DNA of 64,000 bases from Variovorax sp. HW608 (GTDB lineage Bacteria; Pseudomonadota; Gammaproteobacteria; Burkholderiales; Burkholderiaceae_C): positions 3,100,001 through 3,164,000 of the forward strand of contig NZ_LT607803.1 in the NCBI RefSeq assembly GCF_900090195.1, given 5' to 3'. Each line of letters starts with the position of its first letter. Positions within the stretch are counted from its first letter, which is position 1. Below are positions 52,593-63,938 of this stretch, piece by piece. The position numbers and the translations under genes were made by a program. The notes below the pieces were generated by a model. That model did no database searches. It saw only the letters and a program-made list of their open reading frames with translations, and was not told where the DNA came from.

Positions 52593-55328
52593 TCAGAGCG
52601 GGATTTCGACGGGTTCAGGCGAGGGGCGACGCGGCAGCGTGACCGTGAATTCTGCACCGCCGCCTTCCGCATTCGCGGCCGCGATCTGCCCGCCGTGCGC
52701 GTTCACAACCGCCTTGCAGATGGCAAGCCCCAACCCGACGCCCGGCGTCGCCGATTCGGCCTGGCCGCGCGTGAACTTGTCGAACAGCGTCTGCTCGCGG
52801 CCCTTCAGCGAAGCCGGCAGGCCCGGGCCGTGATCGCGTACGCCGAGCACCAGCGAGCCTTCGGGCGCACGCGCACCGACGACGACAGGCGGCGCACCGT
52901 ACTTGGCCGCGTTCTCCAGCAGGTTGACCAGCACGCGCTCGATCAGCACCGCGTCGAACTCGACCAGCGGCAGGTCCGGCGGCAGATCGGTCTGCACCGC
53001 CATGTCGCCGAGCGCCGGCCGCACGGCGCGGATCGCGGAGCCCACCACCTCTTCGACCGACTGCCACTCGCGCCGCAGGTTGACCGCGCCGCCCTCGATG
53101 CCGCTTTCCAGGCGCGCCATGTCCAGCAGGTTGCTGACCAGGGCATGCAGCTGATGCGCCTGCCGGACGATCGCGCGCGCCGCCTCGCGCTGCTCGCCGC
53201 CTTCGGGCAGCGTCTGCAGCGATTCCGCGAGCGCGATCAGCGCCGTCAGCGGCGTGCGAACGTCGTGCGAGATCGCACCGAGCAGCGCATTGCGCAGGCG
53301 CTCCGATTCGATCTCGACCACCGCCTGCTGGGCGACGTCGACGTAGTGCACACGCTCCAGCGCGATCGCGATCTGCCGCGCGAGCGTGTCGAGCTGTTGC
53401 GCCTGTTCGGGGATCAGCAGCCAGTGCGGCTGCGCCGGTTCGAGCGCGAGCACGCCGCGCACCCGCATCGGCGCCTTCAGCGGCACGTAGTGCCAGGGCT
53501 GTGCGGCGAGCGTGGCGGTGGCGAGGCCGGCGGGTTGCCCGTGGCGGAAGGCCCAGTCCGCCACGCTGGCGTCGAAGCCGGGCGCGGCATCCGGCGGCAT
53601 CACGAGCCGGTCGTTCGCGTCGGTCGACAGCACCAGCGCGCGGCCGCCGAAATGCCCCTGTACCGCCGCTGCACCGAGCGCCGCGACCTGGCTGCTTTCG
53701 AGCGCCGCGGACAGCTCGCGCGTCAGTTCGAAGAGCGATTGCGCACGCCGTTCGCGGCTCGCCGAGACGCTCGCGGCAAAGCGCAGCCCCGCGGTGAGCT
53801 GGCCCACCAGCAGGCCGACCGCGAGCATCACCGCGAAGGTCAGCACATACTGGATATCGCCCACCGCGAACGACAGGCGCGGCGGGACGAAGAAGAAATC
53901 GAAGGCCGCGACGTTGAGCAGCGCCGACAGCGCCGCCGGACCACGGCCGAAGCGCATCGCGACACCGACCACGCCGAGCAGGAACAGCATCACGATGTTG
54001 GAAAGCTCCAGCACGCCCACGAGCGGCGCCGCCAGCAGCGTGACCGCGATGCTGATCGCGACCGCCCACGCATAGGCGGGCCAGCGCGCGCGGGGGCGGT
54101 CTTCCATCGGCGAATCGGCACGCCGCGCACCCACCGGCCCGTCGGGCAGCCGCCGCGAGCTCTCGACGCGCCCGACTTCGACGATGTCGAGGCCCGGCGC
54201 GTCGCGCGCAAGCCGGCGCGCGAGCGCAGGCGCCGGCCACCAGCGCGCCCAGCCGGTCGCGGGCGCCGCGCGGCCGACGACCAGCGTGGCGCAGTTGAGG
54301 CGCTGCGCCTCGCCCGCGAGCGCGGCGGCGATGTCCTCGCCGGTCAGCACCGCGGTCTCCGCACCCAGCCCTTCGGCGAGCTTGAGAACCGCGAGGATGC
54401 GGTCGCGCCGGGCCGCATCGAGCCGTTGCAGACGCGGCGTTTCGACATAGGCCGCATGCCAGCGAACGTTGAGCTGGCCGGCCAGCCGCGCGGCGCTGCG
54501 CACCGTCTGCGCAGCGCCTTCGTCGGGACCGACGCAGGCGAGGATCGCGCCGGACGTGTTCCAGGCCGGCGGACCCGAATCGCCGCGCGGGCCGGACTGC
54601 TCGATGCGCCAGTTGCGCACGTCGTCCTCCACATGCTCGGCGGTGCGGCGCAGCGCGATCTCGCGCAACGCGATCAGGTTGCCCTTGCGGAAGAAGTTCT
54701 GCGCCGCGCGCTCGGCCTGCTGCGGCACGTAGACCTTGCCGGCCGCGAGCCGCGCGGTCAGCTCGTCGGGCGTGACGTCGACCAGCACCACCTCGTCGGC
54801 CTCGTCGAGCACCGAGTCGGGCACCGTCTCGTGCACGCGCACGCCGGTGATCGCGCCGACCGTGCCGTTGAGGCTTTCCAGATGCTGGACGTTGAGCGTC
54901 GACCAGACGTCGATGCCGGCAGCGAGCAGTTCCTCCACGTCCTGCCAGCGCTTGGCGTGGCGCGAGGCGGGCGCGTTGGTGTGCGCGAGTTCGTCGACCA
55001 GCAGCACCGCCGGCTTGCGCGCCAGCGCGGCATCGAGATCGAACTCGGCGAGCGTGCGGCCCCGATGCCCAACCTCGCGCAGCGGGAGGACGTCCAGCCC
55101 GCCGAGCAGCGCCGCCGTCTCGCTGCGGCCATGGGTTTCCGCGATGCCGACCACCACGTCGCGGCCGGCGGCGCGCTCGCGCTGCGCGGCGCTCAGCATC
55201 GCCCAGGTCTTGCCGACGCCCGCACTGGCGCCGAAATAGATGCGAAGCCGGCCCCGCCGCGCGCGCGCCTCTTCCGCGTGCCACTGCGCGAGCAGCACGT
55301 CGGGGTCGGGGCGGGCGTCGTCGTTCAT
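52593..55328 (-). CDS. kdpD: Sensor kinase KdpD
   Basis: A 911-residue K+ sensor. Its parts in order are as follows. The KdpD N-terminal domain has Walker A GASAGVGKT (33-41), and a Usp-like domain covers about 250-370. Four membrane helices (DUF4118, about 395-500) precede a GAF-like domain (about 515-640). The HisKA phospho-acceptor His688 is in GAISHDVRTPL, and the HATPase has LLENAAKYG, DHGPGLP and GVGLGLAICK. All modules are present and intact. It lies between kdpC (30 bp) and kdpE (4 bp) in one transcription unit. A very long antisense frame across it is a coding shadow. Confidence 0.97.
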   Translation of the reverse strand: MNDDARPDPDVLLAQWHAEEARARRGRLRIYFGASAGVGKTWAMLSAAQRERAAGRDVVVGIAETHGRSETAALLGGLDVLPLREVGHRGRTLAEFDLDAALARKPAVLLVDELAHTNAPASRHAKRWQDVEELLAAGIDVWSTLNVQHLESLNGTVGAITGVRVHETVPDSVLDEADEVVLVDVTPDELTARLAAGKVYVPQQAERAAQNFFRKGNLIALREIALRRTAEHVEDDVRNWRIEQSGPRGDSGPPAWNTSGAILACVGPDEGAAQTVRSAARLAGQLNVRWHAAYVETPRLQRLDAARRDRILAVLKLAEGLGAETAVLTGEDIAAALAGEAQRLNCATLVVGRAAPATGWARWWPAPALARRLARDAPGLDIVEVGRVESSRRLPDGPVGARRADSPMEDRPRARWPAYAWAVAISIAVTLLAAPLVGVLELSNIVMLFLLGVVGVAMRFGRGPAALSALLNVAAFDFFFVPPRLSFAVGDIQYVLTFAVMLAVGLLVGQLTAGLRFAASVSASRERRAQSLFELTRELSAALESSQVAALGAAAVQGHFGGRALVLSTDANDRLVMPPDAAPGFDASVADWAFRHGQPAGLATATLAAQPWHYVPLKAPMRVRGVLALEPAQPHWLLIPEQAQQLDTLARQIAIALERVHYVDVAQQAVVEIESERLRNALLGAISHDVRTPLTALIALAESLQTLPEGGEQREAARAIVRQAHQLHALVSNLLDMARLESGIEGGAVNLRREWQSVEEVVGSAIRAVRPALGDMAVQTDLPPDLPLVEFDAVLIERVLVNLLENAAKYGAPPVVVGARAPEGSLVLGVRDHGPGLPASLKGREQTLFDKFTRGQAESATPGVGLGLAICKAVVNAHGGQIAAANAEGGGAEFTVTLPRRPSPEPVEIPL

Positions 55329-55358
55329 CGGGTCAGGCGACGCAGCTTATGCCATGGA

Positions 55359-55937
55359 TCAGGGCGCGGGTTGCGCATCGAGTGCGAGATTCAGCGCCAG
55401 CACGTTCACGCGCGGTTCGCCGAACAGGCCGAACACGGGCTTCTCGCTGCGTGCATCGATCATCGCCAGCACCTGCTCCACCGGCAGGTTGCGTGCACGC
55501 GCGATGCGGGGCGCCTGGTAGCGCGCGGCGGCCGGACTGATGTCCGGATCGAGGCCGCTCGCCGAGGCGGTGACCAGGTCGATCGGCACCGGCACCGTGT
55601 TGCCCGGGTCGGCCGCGCGCAGCGCCTCGATGCGGGCCTTGACCGCGTCCGCGAGCGCCGGATTGAGCGGCCCCTGGTTGGCGCCGCCCGACGAGCCGCC
55701 GTTGTAGGGCATCGGTGCGGTGGCCGAAGGACGGCCCCAGAAGTGCTTGGGGTCGCTGAAGTTCTGGCCGATCAAGGTCGAGCCGACCGGCTTGCCGTCG
55801 CGCAGGACGAGGCTGCCGCCCGCCTGCGCGGGAAACGCGGTTCGCGCGACGCCGGTCACGACGAAGGGATAGACGATGCCCGTGATCGCGCTGAGCAGCA
55901 CGAAGAGCACGATGGCGGGACGGAAGATGTCTTTCAT
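55359..55937 (-). CDS. kdpC: Potassium-transporting ATPase subunit KdpC
   Basis: A 192-residue protein with one N-terminal membrane helix (about 8-30) and a periplasmic domain carrying family motifs: [22 protein letters not shown] in parts ([17 protein letters not shown]), [27 protein letters not shown], and VLALNLAL at the end. It assembles with KdpA, KdpB and KdpF. It starts 10 bp after kdpB. Confidence 0.97.
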   Translation of the reverse strand: MKDIFRPAIVLFVLLSAITGIVYPFVVTGVARTAFPAQAGGSLVLRDGKPVGSTLIGQNFSDPKHFWGRPSATAPMPYNGGSSGGANQGPLNPALADAVKARIEALRAADPGNTVPVPIDLVTASASGLDPDISPAAARYQAPRIARARNLPVEQVLAMIDARSEKPVFGLFGEPRVNVLALNLALDAQPAP

Positions 55938-55947
55938 GGGGATGTCC

Positions 55948-58049
<2,102 letters not shown>

Positions 58050-58050
<1 letters not shown>

Positions 58051-59852
58051 CACTTCCAGAGCACGAGGTGCTCGACGACCGGCCCGAGTGCCAGCGCGGG
58101 CACGTAGTTCAGAAGGCCCACCAGCAGCACGGTGCCGATCAGCAGCGCCACGAACAGCGGCCCGTGCGTGGGCATGGTCCCCGCGGTGACGGGGATGCGC
58201 TTCTTGGCCGCCAGCGCGCCCGCGATCGCGAGCACCGGCACGATCACGCCGAAGCGGCCGAACCACATCGCCACCGCGAGCAGCCCGTTGTAGAAGGGCG
58301 TGTTGGTCGAGAGGCCGGCAAAGGCGCTGCCGTTGTTGTTGGCGGCCGAGGTGAGCGCGTAGAGGATCTCGGAGAAGCCATGCGCGCCCGGATTGGCGAT
58401 GCCCGCCTTGCCCGCGTCCGCGATGACGGCGAGGGCGGCGCCAGCCAGCACGAGGATCGGCGTGACGAGGATCGCGATCGAGCTCAGCTTCATCTCGTGG
58501 ATCTCGATCTTCTTGCCGAGGTACTCCGGCGTGCGGCCGATCATCAGCCCCGCGATGAACACCGCGAGGATCGCGAAAATCAGCATGCTGTAGAGCCCGG
58601 TGCCGACGCCGCCGAAGACCACCTCGCCGAGCTGCATCAGCACCATCGGCACCATGCCGCCGAGCGGCGTGAACGAGTCGTGCATCGCGTTCACCGCGCC
58701 GCACGAGGCCGCGGTGGTGATGGCGGCGAAGAGTCCCGACGGCGCGATGCCGAAGCGCACTTCCTTGCCTTCCATGTTGCCGCCGGATTGCAGCGCGCTC
58801 GCCGCCTGGTCCGCGCCGAGCGCACCCAGGAGCGGGTTGCCGGCCTGCTCCGCCGGAATGACCACGAGGACCGCGGCGACGAAGATCAGCGTCATCGCGG
58901 CCAGCACCGCCCAGCCCTGGCGCAGGTCGCCGACCACGCGGCCGAACGCGAAGCACAGCGCGGCCGGGATCAGGAAGATCGCCAGCATCTGCACGAAGTT
59001 GGCGAGCGCGGTCGGGTTCTCGTACGGGTGCGCCGAATTGGCATTGAAGAAGCCGCCGCCGTTGGTGCCGAGCATCTTGATGGCCTCCTGCGAAGCCACC
59101 GGGCCCATCGCGAGCGTCTGCGTCGTGGTGCTCGCGTCTTCCGTCACCGGATTGCCCGCGGCGTCCTTGAGCGGCTGGCCTGCGGCGTCCAACTTGGGAT
59201 TCTGGTAGGCCGTGGCTTCGATGGTGGTCACGGTCTTGTAGCCATCGAAGTTCTGGATCACGCCCTGGCCGACGAAGAAGATCGCCAGCACGAAGGAGAC
59301 CGGCACCAGCAGCCAGACCGTGATGCGCGTGATGTCGACCCAGAAGTTGCCGACCAGGCCCCGGCCGTCGGAGCTGCGTGCCGCAAAGCCGCGTGCCAGC
59401 GCGAACGCGACCGCGATGCCGGTCGCGGCGGAAAAGAAGTTCTGCACCGCGAGCCCGAGCATCTGCGTCAAATAGCTCATCGTCGATTCGGGCGTATAGC
59501 CCTGCCAGTTGGTGTTGGAGACGAAGCTCACCGCGGTGTTGAAGGCCGAGTCCGGCGACACCGCCGCCATGGCCGCCGGATTGAGCGGCAGCCAGGCCTG
59601 CAGGCGCTGCAGCGCATAGACGGCCAGTGCGCCGAGCGTGTTGAACGCGAGCAGCGCGATCGCGTAGCTGCGCCAGTGCATCGACCGATCGGGCGAGGTG
59701 CCCGCGAGCCTGTAGAGCGGCGCTTCGGCCGCCTGCATCCAGCCCGGCAGCCGCCCTTCGCACATCGCGGCGAGATAGCGCCCGAGCGGCCATGCCAGCA
59801 CGCCGAGCACCACGAGGTAGAGGCCCAGCAGGGCCCAGGCGGAGGCGTTCAC
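58050..59852 (-). CDS. kdpA: Potassium-transporting ATPase subunit KdpA
   Basis: A 600-residue K+-channel-like subunit, GTG start at 59852 with AGGAG 8 bp upstream. Ten membrane helices are expected, with filter-region loops [30 protein letters not shown] in parts ([13 protein letters not shown]), [17 protein letters not shown] and [13 protein letters not shown]. These four Gly-containing loops match the KdpA selectivity filter. It pairs with KdpB in an operon with kdpF upstream. Confidence 0.97.
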
Positions 59853-59854
59853 GG

Positions 59855-59953
59855 TCAGAACTCCTCGGCGCAGATGAGCGCGAACACGAGGTACGCGAAC
59901 AGGACCACGGCGACGAGGGCGCCAAAGCCATAGAGGATGTCCAGGCTGATCAC
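59855..59953 (-). CDS. kdpF: Potassium-transporting ATPase subunit KdpF
   Basis: A 32-residue single-helix peptide, too short for ordinary gene calling: [20 protein letters not shown] forms the membrane helix, followed by [14 protein letters not shown] 59953 overlaps the stop of the upstream 34-aa ORF (GTGA), and its own stop lies 2 bp before the kdpA start. It stabilises the Kdp complex in the membrane. Confidence 0.85.
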   Translation of the reverse strand: MISLDILYGFGALVAVVLFAYLVFALICAEEF

Positions 59954-60054
59954 GGCCGTGCCCTCCGCGGCGTTTCGAGCCTGACGAGCCCGGCCACCAT
60001 CGCCACCATGGCAGCCCAGAAAGCCGCCAGCGCAGCCAACCACACGATGTCCAT
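59950..60054 (-). CDS. 34-residue membrane peptide upstream of kdpF
   Basis: A very small gene starting at ATG 60054 with GAGGAG 7 bp upstream, ending in a GTGA overlap with kdpF. One helix ([21 protein letters not shown], about 2-22) is followed by a basic tail [12 protein letters not shown], a positive-inside anchor. The ribosome site, the coupling to kdpF and the compact helix strongly suggest a real gene. It is probably an accessory Kdp peptide, or a leader whose translation governs kdpF. I know of no established name for it. Confidence 0.65.
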   Translation of the reverse strand: MDIVWLAALAAFWAAMVAMVAGLVRLETPRRARP

Positions 60055-60299
60055 TCGATTCACTCCTCTGTACAAGACATGGCCTGCAGTCTCGGCAGGC
60101 CGGCGTAAAAAGGGGGAACAGAGTCGATGCGGACCCGTAAAGAAGGCGTAAATGCGGCGCGCCATGCCGCCCGCGCGTTGCGTTTTTCACGCAAGCCGCC
60201 GCTTTTGCAAAGGCGTGCGCTGCAGTGTGATTTCGTTGATACCCCGCCTTCCGCAGGATGCGTAAAACCTCTTTCCGCGACCTGCGGAAAGGGAACATC
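60055..60299. promoter_or_regulatory. Divergent control region of the kdp operon
   Basis: A 245-bp gap between the kdp leader ORF (minus) and a small plus-strand gene. It contains four copies of CGTAAA: 60104-60109, 60136-60141, 60147-60152 and 60261-60266, three of them as GCGTAAA. These are candidate KdpE or other regulator sites. A T/A-rich patch cgtaaaaaggggg lies 50 bp before the operon start. The classical E. coli KdpE T-rich box is not evident. Confidence 0.4.
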
Positions 60300-60563
60300 A
60301 TGGACAGCGAATCGATTGCACTCGTGGTCGACGAACCCATCGCCGGCCACTTCTACTGGGTGCTGCAGAAGCAGGACGGCGCCGACTGCAAGCCCATCGA
60401 TGCGGCCGCGGGGCCGATGCCGACCTACGGCGCGGCCATGATGGCCGGCATCGAGGCGCTGCAGCGCCGTGCGGATGCGCGCGGCGCGGACCCCGGCGCA
60501 GCGCCGATCGTCACGGCCTACGTCGATCCCGAAGAGGACCTCGGCCCGCCCACCGTCCACTGA
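60300..60563 (+). CDS. Small hypothetical protein
   Basis: An 87-residue soluble protein starting at ATG 60300 with AAAGGG upstream (an in-frame ATG at 60258 would add 14 residues). It has an aromatic GHFYWVLQKQ strand near 14-23, then GPMPTYGAAMMAGIEALQR helix (about 38-56) and an acidic tail (VDPEEDLGPPTVH). There is no recognised family. It is divergent from the kdp operon and may share its control region. Confidence 0.55.
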   Translation: MDSESIALVVDEPIAGHFYWVLQKQDGADCKPIDAAAGPMPTYGAAMMAGIEALQRRADARGADPGAAPIVTAYVDPEEDLGPPTVH

Positions 60564-60676
60564 ACTCGATTCGAGACGGCGGTCATCTCGAATCGAGAGC
60601 GCTCGGGCGGTCTCGTTGCGGCACACTCCGGCGCTTCGTGCGCCGGAACACGGCGCCAATTCAAGACGAGACACCC

Positions 60677-61642
60677 ATGATCCGAAAGCTGCTCACCCTC
60701 TGCACGCTGGCGCTGGCCTTTGCCGCCACCGCACACGCCGACACCTATCCCGCGAAGCCCATCCGCCTGGTGGTGCCCTTCCCGCCCGGCGGCGGCACCG
60801 ACATCCTGTCGCGGCTGGTGGCCAACAAGCTCACCGAAGCCAGCAAGTGGACCGTGGTGGCCGACAACCGCGCCGGCGCGGGCGGCACCATCGGCATCGC
60901 CGAAGCGGCGCGCGCCGCGCCTTCGGGCTACGAGATGGTCATGGGCCAGAAGGACAACCTGGTGGTCGCGCCCTGGCTCTACAAGAACCTGAGCTACGAC
61001 CCGACCAGGGACCTCGTCGCCGTCGCGCATGTGGCCTACACGCCGGTCATCATCGTCACGCGCACCGAGTCGAAGTTCAAGACGCTGGCCGACGTGGTCA
61101 CCGCCGCGCGCGCGCAGCCCGATGCGATCACCTATGGCTCGCCGGGCAACGGCACCACGATTCACCTCGCGGGCGAGATCTTCAAGAGCGCGGCCAACAT
61201 CAAGCTGCGGCACGTGCCCTACAAGGGCTCGAACGCCGCGATGATGGATGTGCTCGCGGGCAACGTCGACCTGATGGTGTCCTCGGTGCCGTCGGCGATG
61301 GCCCAGATCAAGTCCGGCAAGCTGCGCCCGCTGGCAGTGACCTCGCTGCGCCGCAGCAGCTCGCTGCCCGACGTGCCGACCGTGGCCGAGCTGGGCTACA
61401 AGGACTTCGACGTCAGCACCTGGTATGGCCTGTTCATGCCGGCCGGCACGCCGAAGGACATCGTCGCCAAGGTCAACGCCGAGGTGAACAAGCTGCTGGC
61501 CACGCAGGAGATGAAGGACGCGATCATCGCCCAGGGTGCCGAGCCGCAGAGCATGACGCCCGAGCAGTTCGGCACGCTGCTCAAGAACGACTACCAGAAG
61601 TGGAAAGCCATCGTCCAGGCTTCCGGAGCCACGATCGAGTAA
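60677..61642 (+). CDS. Bug/TctC-family periplasmic solute receptor
   Basis: A 321-residue receptor with a signal peptide (about 1-21, AHADT). In order it has YPAKPIRLVVPFPPGGGTDI (about 23-42), VVADNRAGAGGTIGIAEAAR, ITYGSPGNGTTIHLAGEIF and RHVPYKGSNAAMMDVLAG. These are the usual Bug ligand-loop motifs. No TctAB genes are adjacent, and it stands as a single gene facing the SDR gene with a 4-bp gap. The ligand is probably a carboxylate; its identity is unknown. Confidence 0.93.
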   Translation: MIRKLLTLCTLALAFAATAHADTYPAKPIRLVVPFPPGGGTDILSRLVANKLTEASKWTVVADNRAGAGGTIGIAEAARAAPSGYEMVMGQKDNLVVAPWLYKNLSYDPTRDLVAVAHVAYTPVIIVTRTESKFKTLADVVTAARAQPDAITYGSPGNGTTIHLAGEIFKSAANIKLRHVPYKGSNAAMMDVLAGNVDLMVSSVPSAMAQIKSGKLRPLAVTSLRRSSSLPDVPTVAELGYKDFDVSTWYGLFMPAGTPKDIVAKVNAEVNKLLATQEMKDAIIAQGAEPQSMTPEQFGTLLKNDYQKWKAIVQASGATIE

Positions 61643-61646
61643 ACCG

Positions 61647-62408
61647 TCAGGCCGGATCGCGCACGTCGGCGACCGGGTTGCTGCCGAAGTCGACGCGGTC
61701 CAGGTACTTCAGGACCTTGGCCGCGGCGGATTGCGGCGAATCGAGCATGCCATCGGCCTTGAGGCGCTCGAAGCGCACGCGGTCCGGGAACATGTCCGCT
61801 TCGCTTTGGCGCAGCTGGACCTGCATGTCGGTGTCGATCACGCCCGGCGCGAGCGACACGATCCTCGCGGCGCCCGGGCCTTTTTCTTCCAGGGCGACGG
61901 CTCGCGAGAAGTGGTCCATGCCGGCCTTCGCGGCGCAGTAGGGCGCCTGGCTGCCCATCGCGTGGCGGCCGAGTCCCGAAGAGATGTTGAGCACCTTGCG
62001 CTCGGCGCGCCACCCCTTGGTCGCGCCGAGGAACGCCGCCGTCAGAAGCATCGCCGACTCGAGGCCGACGCGCAGCGCCTGCGACAGCTCCGCAGGCACG
62101 GCTTCGGACAACGGGCGGATGCGCCCCACGGTGCCGGCGTTGTTGATCAGCGTCGCGCTGTCGAAAGACGCGGCGTCGAGCGTGGCGAGCCATGCCGAAA
62201 GCCGCTCGGCAGCGGCCACCGGCTCCGAGAGATCGAGCTCCCACTGGTCCAGTTCGGCGCCGGCCTCGCGGGCCCGCCTGGCGAGCTGGTCGTCGCTGCG
62301 GCGCGAGATGCACACGAGGCGCCGGCCCGGCTGCAGAAGCTGTTCGGCCATGGCGCGACCCAGGCCCCGGGAAGCGCCGGTGATGACGGTGAGGTGCGAA
62401 GAGGTCAT
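61647..62408 (-). CDS. Short-chain dehydrogenase/reductase
   Basis: A 253-residue classical SDR. The NAD(P) motif TGASRGLG is at 10-17, NNAG at 89-92, and the active-site Ser lies in NISSGLG with Tyr157-xxx-Lys161 in PYCAAKAG. APGVIDTDMQ near 205 marks the cofactor-side loop. ATG 62408 is chosen by family alignment; the longer frame upstream overlaps the divergent SRAP-like gene. The Arg after the first beta strand (CISRRSDD) suggests NADPH preference. The substrate is unknown. Confidence 0.88.
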   Translation of the reverse strand: MTSSHLTVITGASRGLGRAMAEQLLQPGRRLVCISRRSDDQLARRAREAGAELDQWELDLSEPVAAAERLSAWLATLDAASFDSATLINNAGTVGRIRPLSEAVPAELSQALRVGLESAMLLTAAFLGATKGWRAERKVLNISSGLGRHAMGSQAPYCAAKAGMDHFSRAVALEEKGPGAARIVSLAPGVIDTDMQVQLRQSEADMFPDRVRFERLKADGMLDSPQSAAAKVLKYLDRVDFGSNPVADVRDPA

Positions 62409-62516
62409 GGCGGATTTCGTGAGAAAGGTCTTGCGGACGGGATTTGCCGTGCCTCTGATGGTATCGGCGTGCCGGCAGGCGCTGACTAGAATTGGCCCGC
62501 CTTTCCTCGACAGAAC

Positions 62517-63128
62517 ATGCCCACGCACTACCAAGCAGCGAGCGATCCCGGCCATTTCGCGCGGCGCTTCGGCATTTCCTTTCGGCCGCAGCCGTCGATG
62601 GTGGTGCAACCCGGCGAGCAGGGCCATTTCGTGCGCCGCCCGCGCGCCGACGCCAGCAGCCAGGTCCAGCTCGAACGCTTCGAGGTCGCGCCCGGACGCT
62701 GGGGCTTGATTCCGCTCTTCTCCAAGGACGGACAGGACCCCGAGACCTTCGAGGCGCGAAGCGAAACCGCCGCCGCCGAGCGCAATTTCTACCAGCCGTG
62801 GAAGCGCGGCCATCGCTGCGTGATCCTTGCGGATGCGCTCTTCCAGCATGGCGAGGAACCCGGTTCGGCGGTGCGCGTGTCGCGCTCCGACGGCGAGCCG
62901 CTCGCGCTGGCCGGTCTCTGGAACGGCTGGCGCGCACCGAACGGCGACTGCGTCGAAAGCTTCGCGCTGCTGACCTTCGGCATGCCCGAGCGCCCGGAAC
63001 GGCGCCGCGCCGCGATGCTGCGCGATGCCTGGATCGACGACTGGCTCCACTGCCCCGTCGAAGAGACCGCCGCCTACCTGCGGCCCTACGCCGACGACAA
63101 GCTGGTGCGCGAAATCGTGCCGCGCTAG
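62517..63128 (+). CDS. SRAP/YedK-fold protein lacking the catalytic residues
   Basis: A 203-residue protein that follows the SRAP (HMCES/YedK) fold order: PGRWGLIPLF (about 59-68), FEARSETAAAERNFYQPWKRGHRCVILADALFQ in parts, LALAGLWNGW, and FALLTF. The residues that make SRAP proteins form DNA-protein crosslinks are replaced: Cys2 is Pro here (start MPTHY), the Asn of 'INAR' is Glu79, the Glu of 'DGFYEW' is Gln110, and the late active-site His is absent. It may still bind DNA or have another role. Its stop overlaps that of the convergent Crp/Fnr gene (ctag). Confidence 0.75.
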   Translation: MPTHYQAASDPGHFARRFGISFRPQPSMVVQPGEQGHFVRRPRADASSQVQLERFEVAPGRWGLIPLFSKDGQDPETFEARSETAAAERNFYQPWKRGHRCVILADALFQHGEEPGSAVRVSRSDGEPLALAGLWNGWRAPNGDCVESFALLTFGMPERPERRRAAMLRDAWIDDWLHCPVEETAAYLRPYADDKLVREIVPR

Positions 63129-63853
63129 TTCCTCGTCCCGTTGGCGCGCAGCGCCGCGAGATCGAGCACCCGGAGCCCCCCATATTCCACCCGGATCGCG
63201 CCCTGCGCCTGCAGCGTGCGCAAGGCTTCGTTCACGCGCTGGCGCGACAGCCCGATCAGATAGGCCAGCTCCTGCTGCGTGATGCGCAGCAGTTGGCCGA
63301 CACCCGGAAACAGCACCGGATTGAACAGCGCCGCCAGGTTGCGCGCCACCCGCGCATCGGGGTTGTTGAGCCGGTCCGCCTCGCGCGCCGCGATGAACTG
63401 GCCCAGGCGCTCGTTGAGCTGGTTCATCACGAAGCGGTTGAAGCCGATGGAGTGATCCAGCAGCCAGTGGAAGTCATCCACCGGCAGCCCCGCCACCACG
63501 CTGCGCCGCAGTGCCTGGATGTTGTAGCGGTACGGCTCGCGCTTGAGCGCCGTGCCTTCGCCGAACCAGCCGCCCGGCGGCAGGCCGCTGTAGGTCATCG
63601 AGGTGCCGTCGGCGTTGTCGTTGCTCATCTTGAGCAGGCCCTCGACGACGCCGAACCAGTAGGTCGGCGGCCGGCCGATGCGGCAGACGAGGTCGCCGGG
63701 CTCGGCCTCGCCGACCACCACCGCGGACTCGGCGCGGCGCCGTTCGATGGGCGTCAGCGTGTGCATCCAGGGGATGTTCTCGAGCTCTTCGGCGCTGGCC
63801 GGCCGCACGCGATCGCGGAGCTGGGAGGCGCCGCTTTCCTTGCCTTGGGGCAT
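63125..63853 (-). CDS. Crp/Fnr-family transcriptional regulator
   Basis: A 242-residue regulator. The cyclic-nucleotide-binding-like domain is at about 20-140 (GDLVCRIGRPPTYWFGVVEGLLKM in parts; GGWFGEG), followed by the dimer helix and the Crp-type HTH at about 165-240 (ITQQELAYLIGLSRQRVNEALRTL in parts; SRQRVNEAL is the recognition helix). There are no Fnr-type N-terminal Cys residues. ATG 63853 is preferred over a longer frame. It is divergent from the acyl-CoA synthetase gene that begins 85 bp away and is its likely regulator. Confidence 0.88.
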   Translation of the reverse strand: MPQGKESGASQLRDRVRPASAEELENIPWMHTLTPIERRRAESAVVVGEAEPGDLVCRIGRPPTYWFGVVEGLLKMSNDNADGTSMTYSGLPPGGWFGEGTALKREPYRYNIQALRRSVVAGLPVDDFHWLLDHSIGFNRFVMNQLNERLGQFIAAREADRLNNPDARVARNLAALFNPVLFPGVGQLLRITQQELAYLIGLSRQRVNEALRTLQAQGAIRVEYGGLRVLDLAALRANGTRN

Positions 63854-63938
63854 CGGGAAACTCCGGGGAGTAGTGTCCCTAGGATTGTCGTCGTAACGAC
63901 AAGCTGGCGTCAAAGTTGGTTCTACAGTCCGCCCCATC

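Noticed and set aside
60055..60299. E. coli-type KdpE T-rich operator
   Set aside because: No matching T-rich box was found. Only the repeated CGTAAA motifs are reported.
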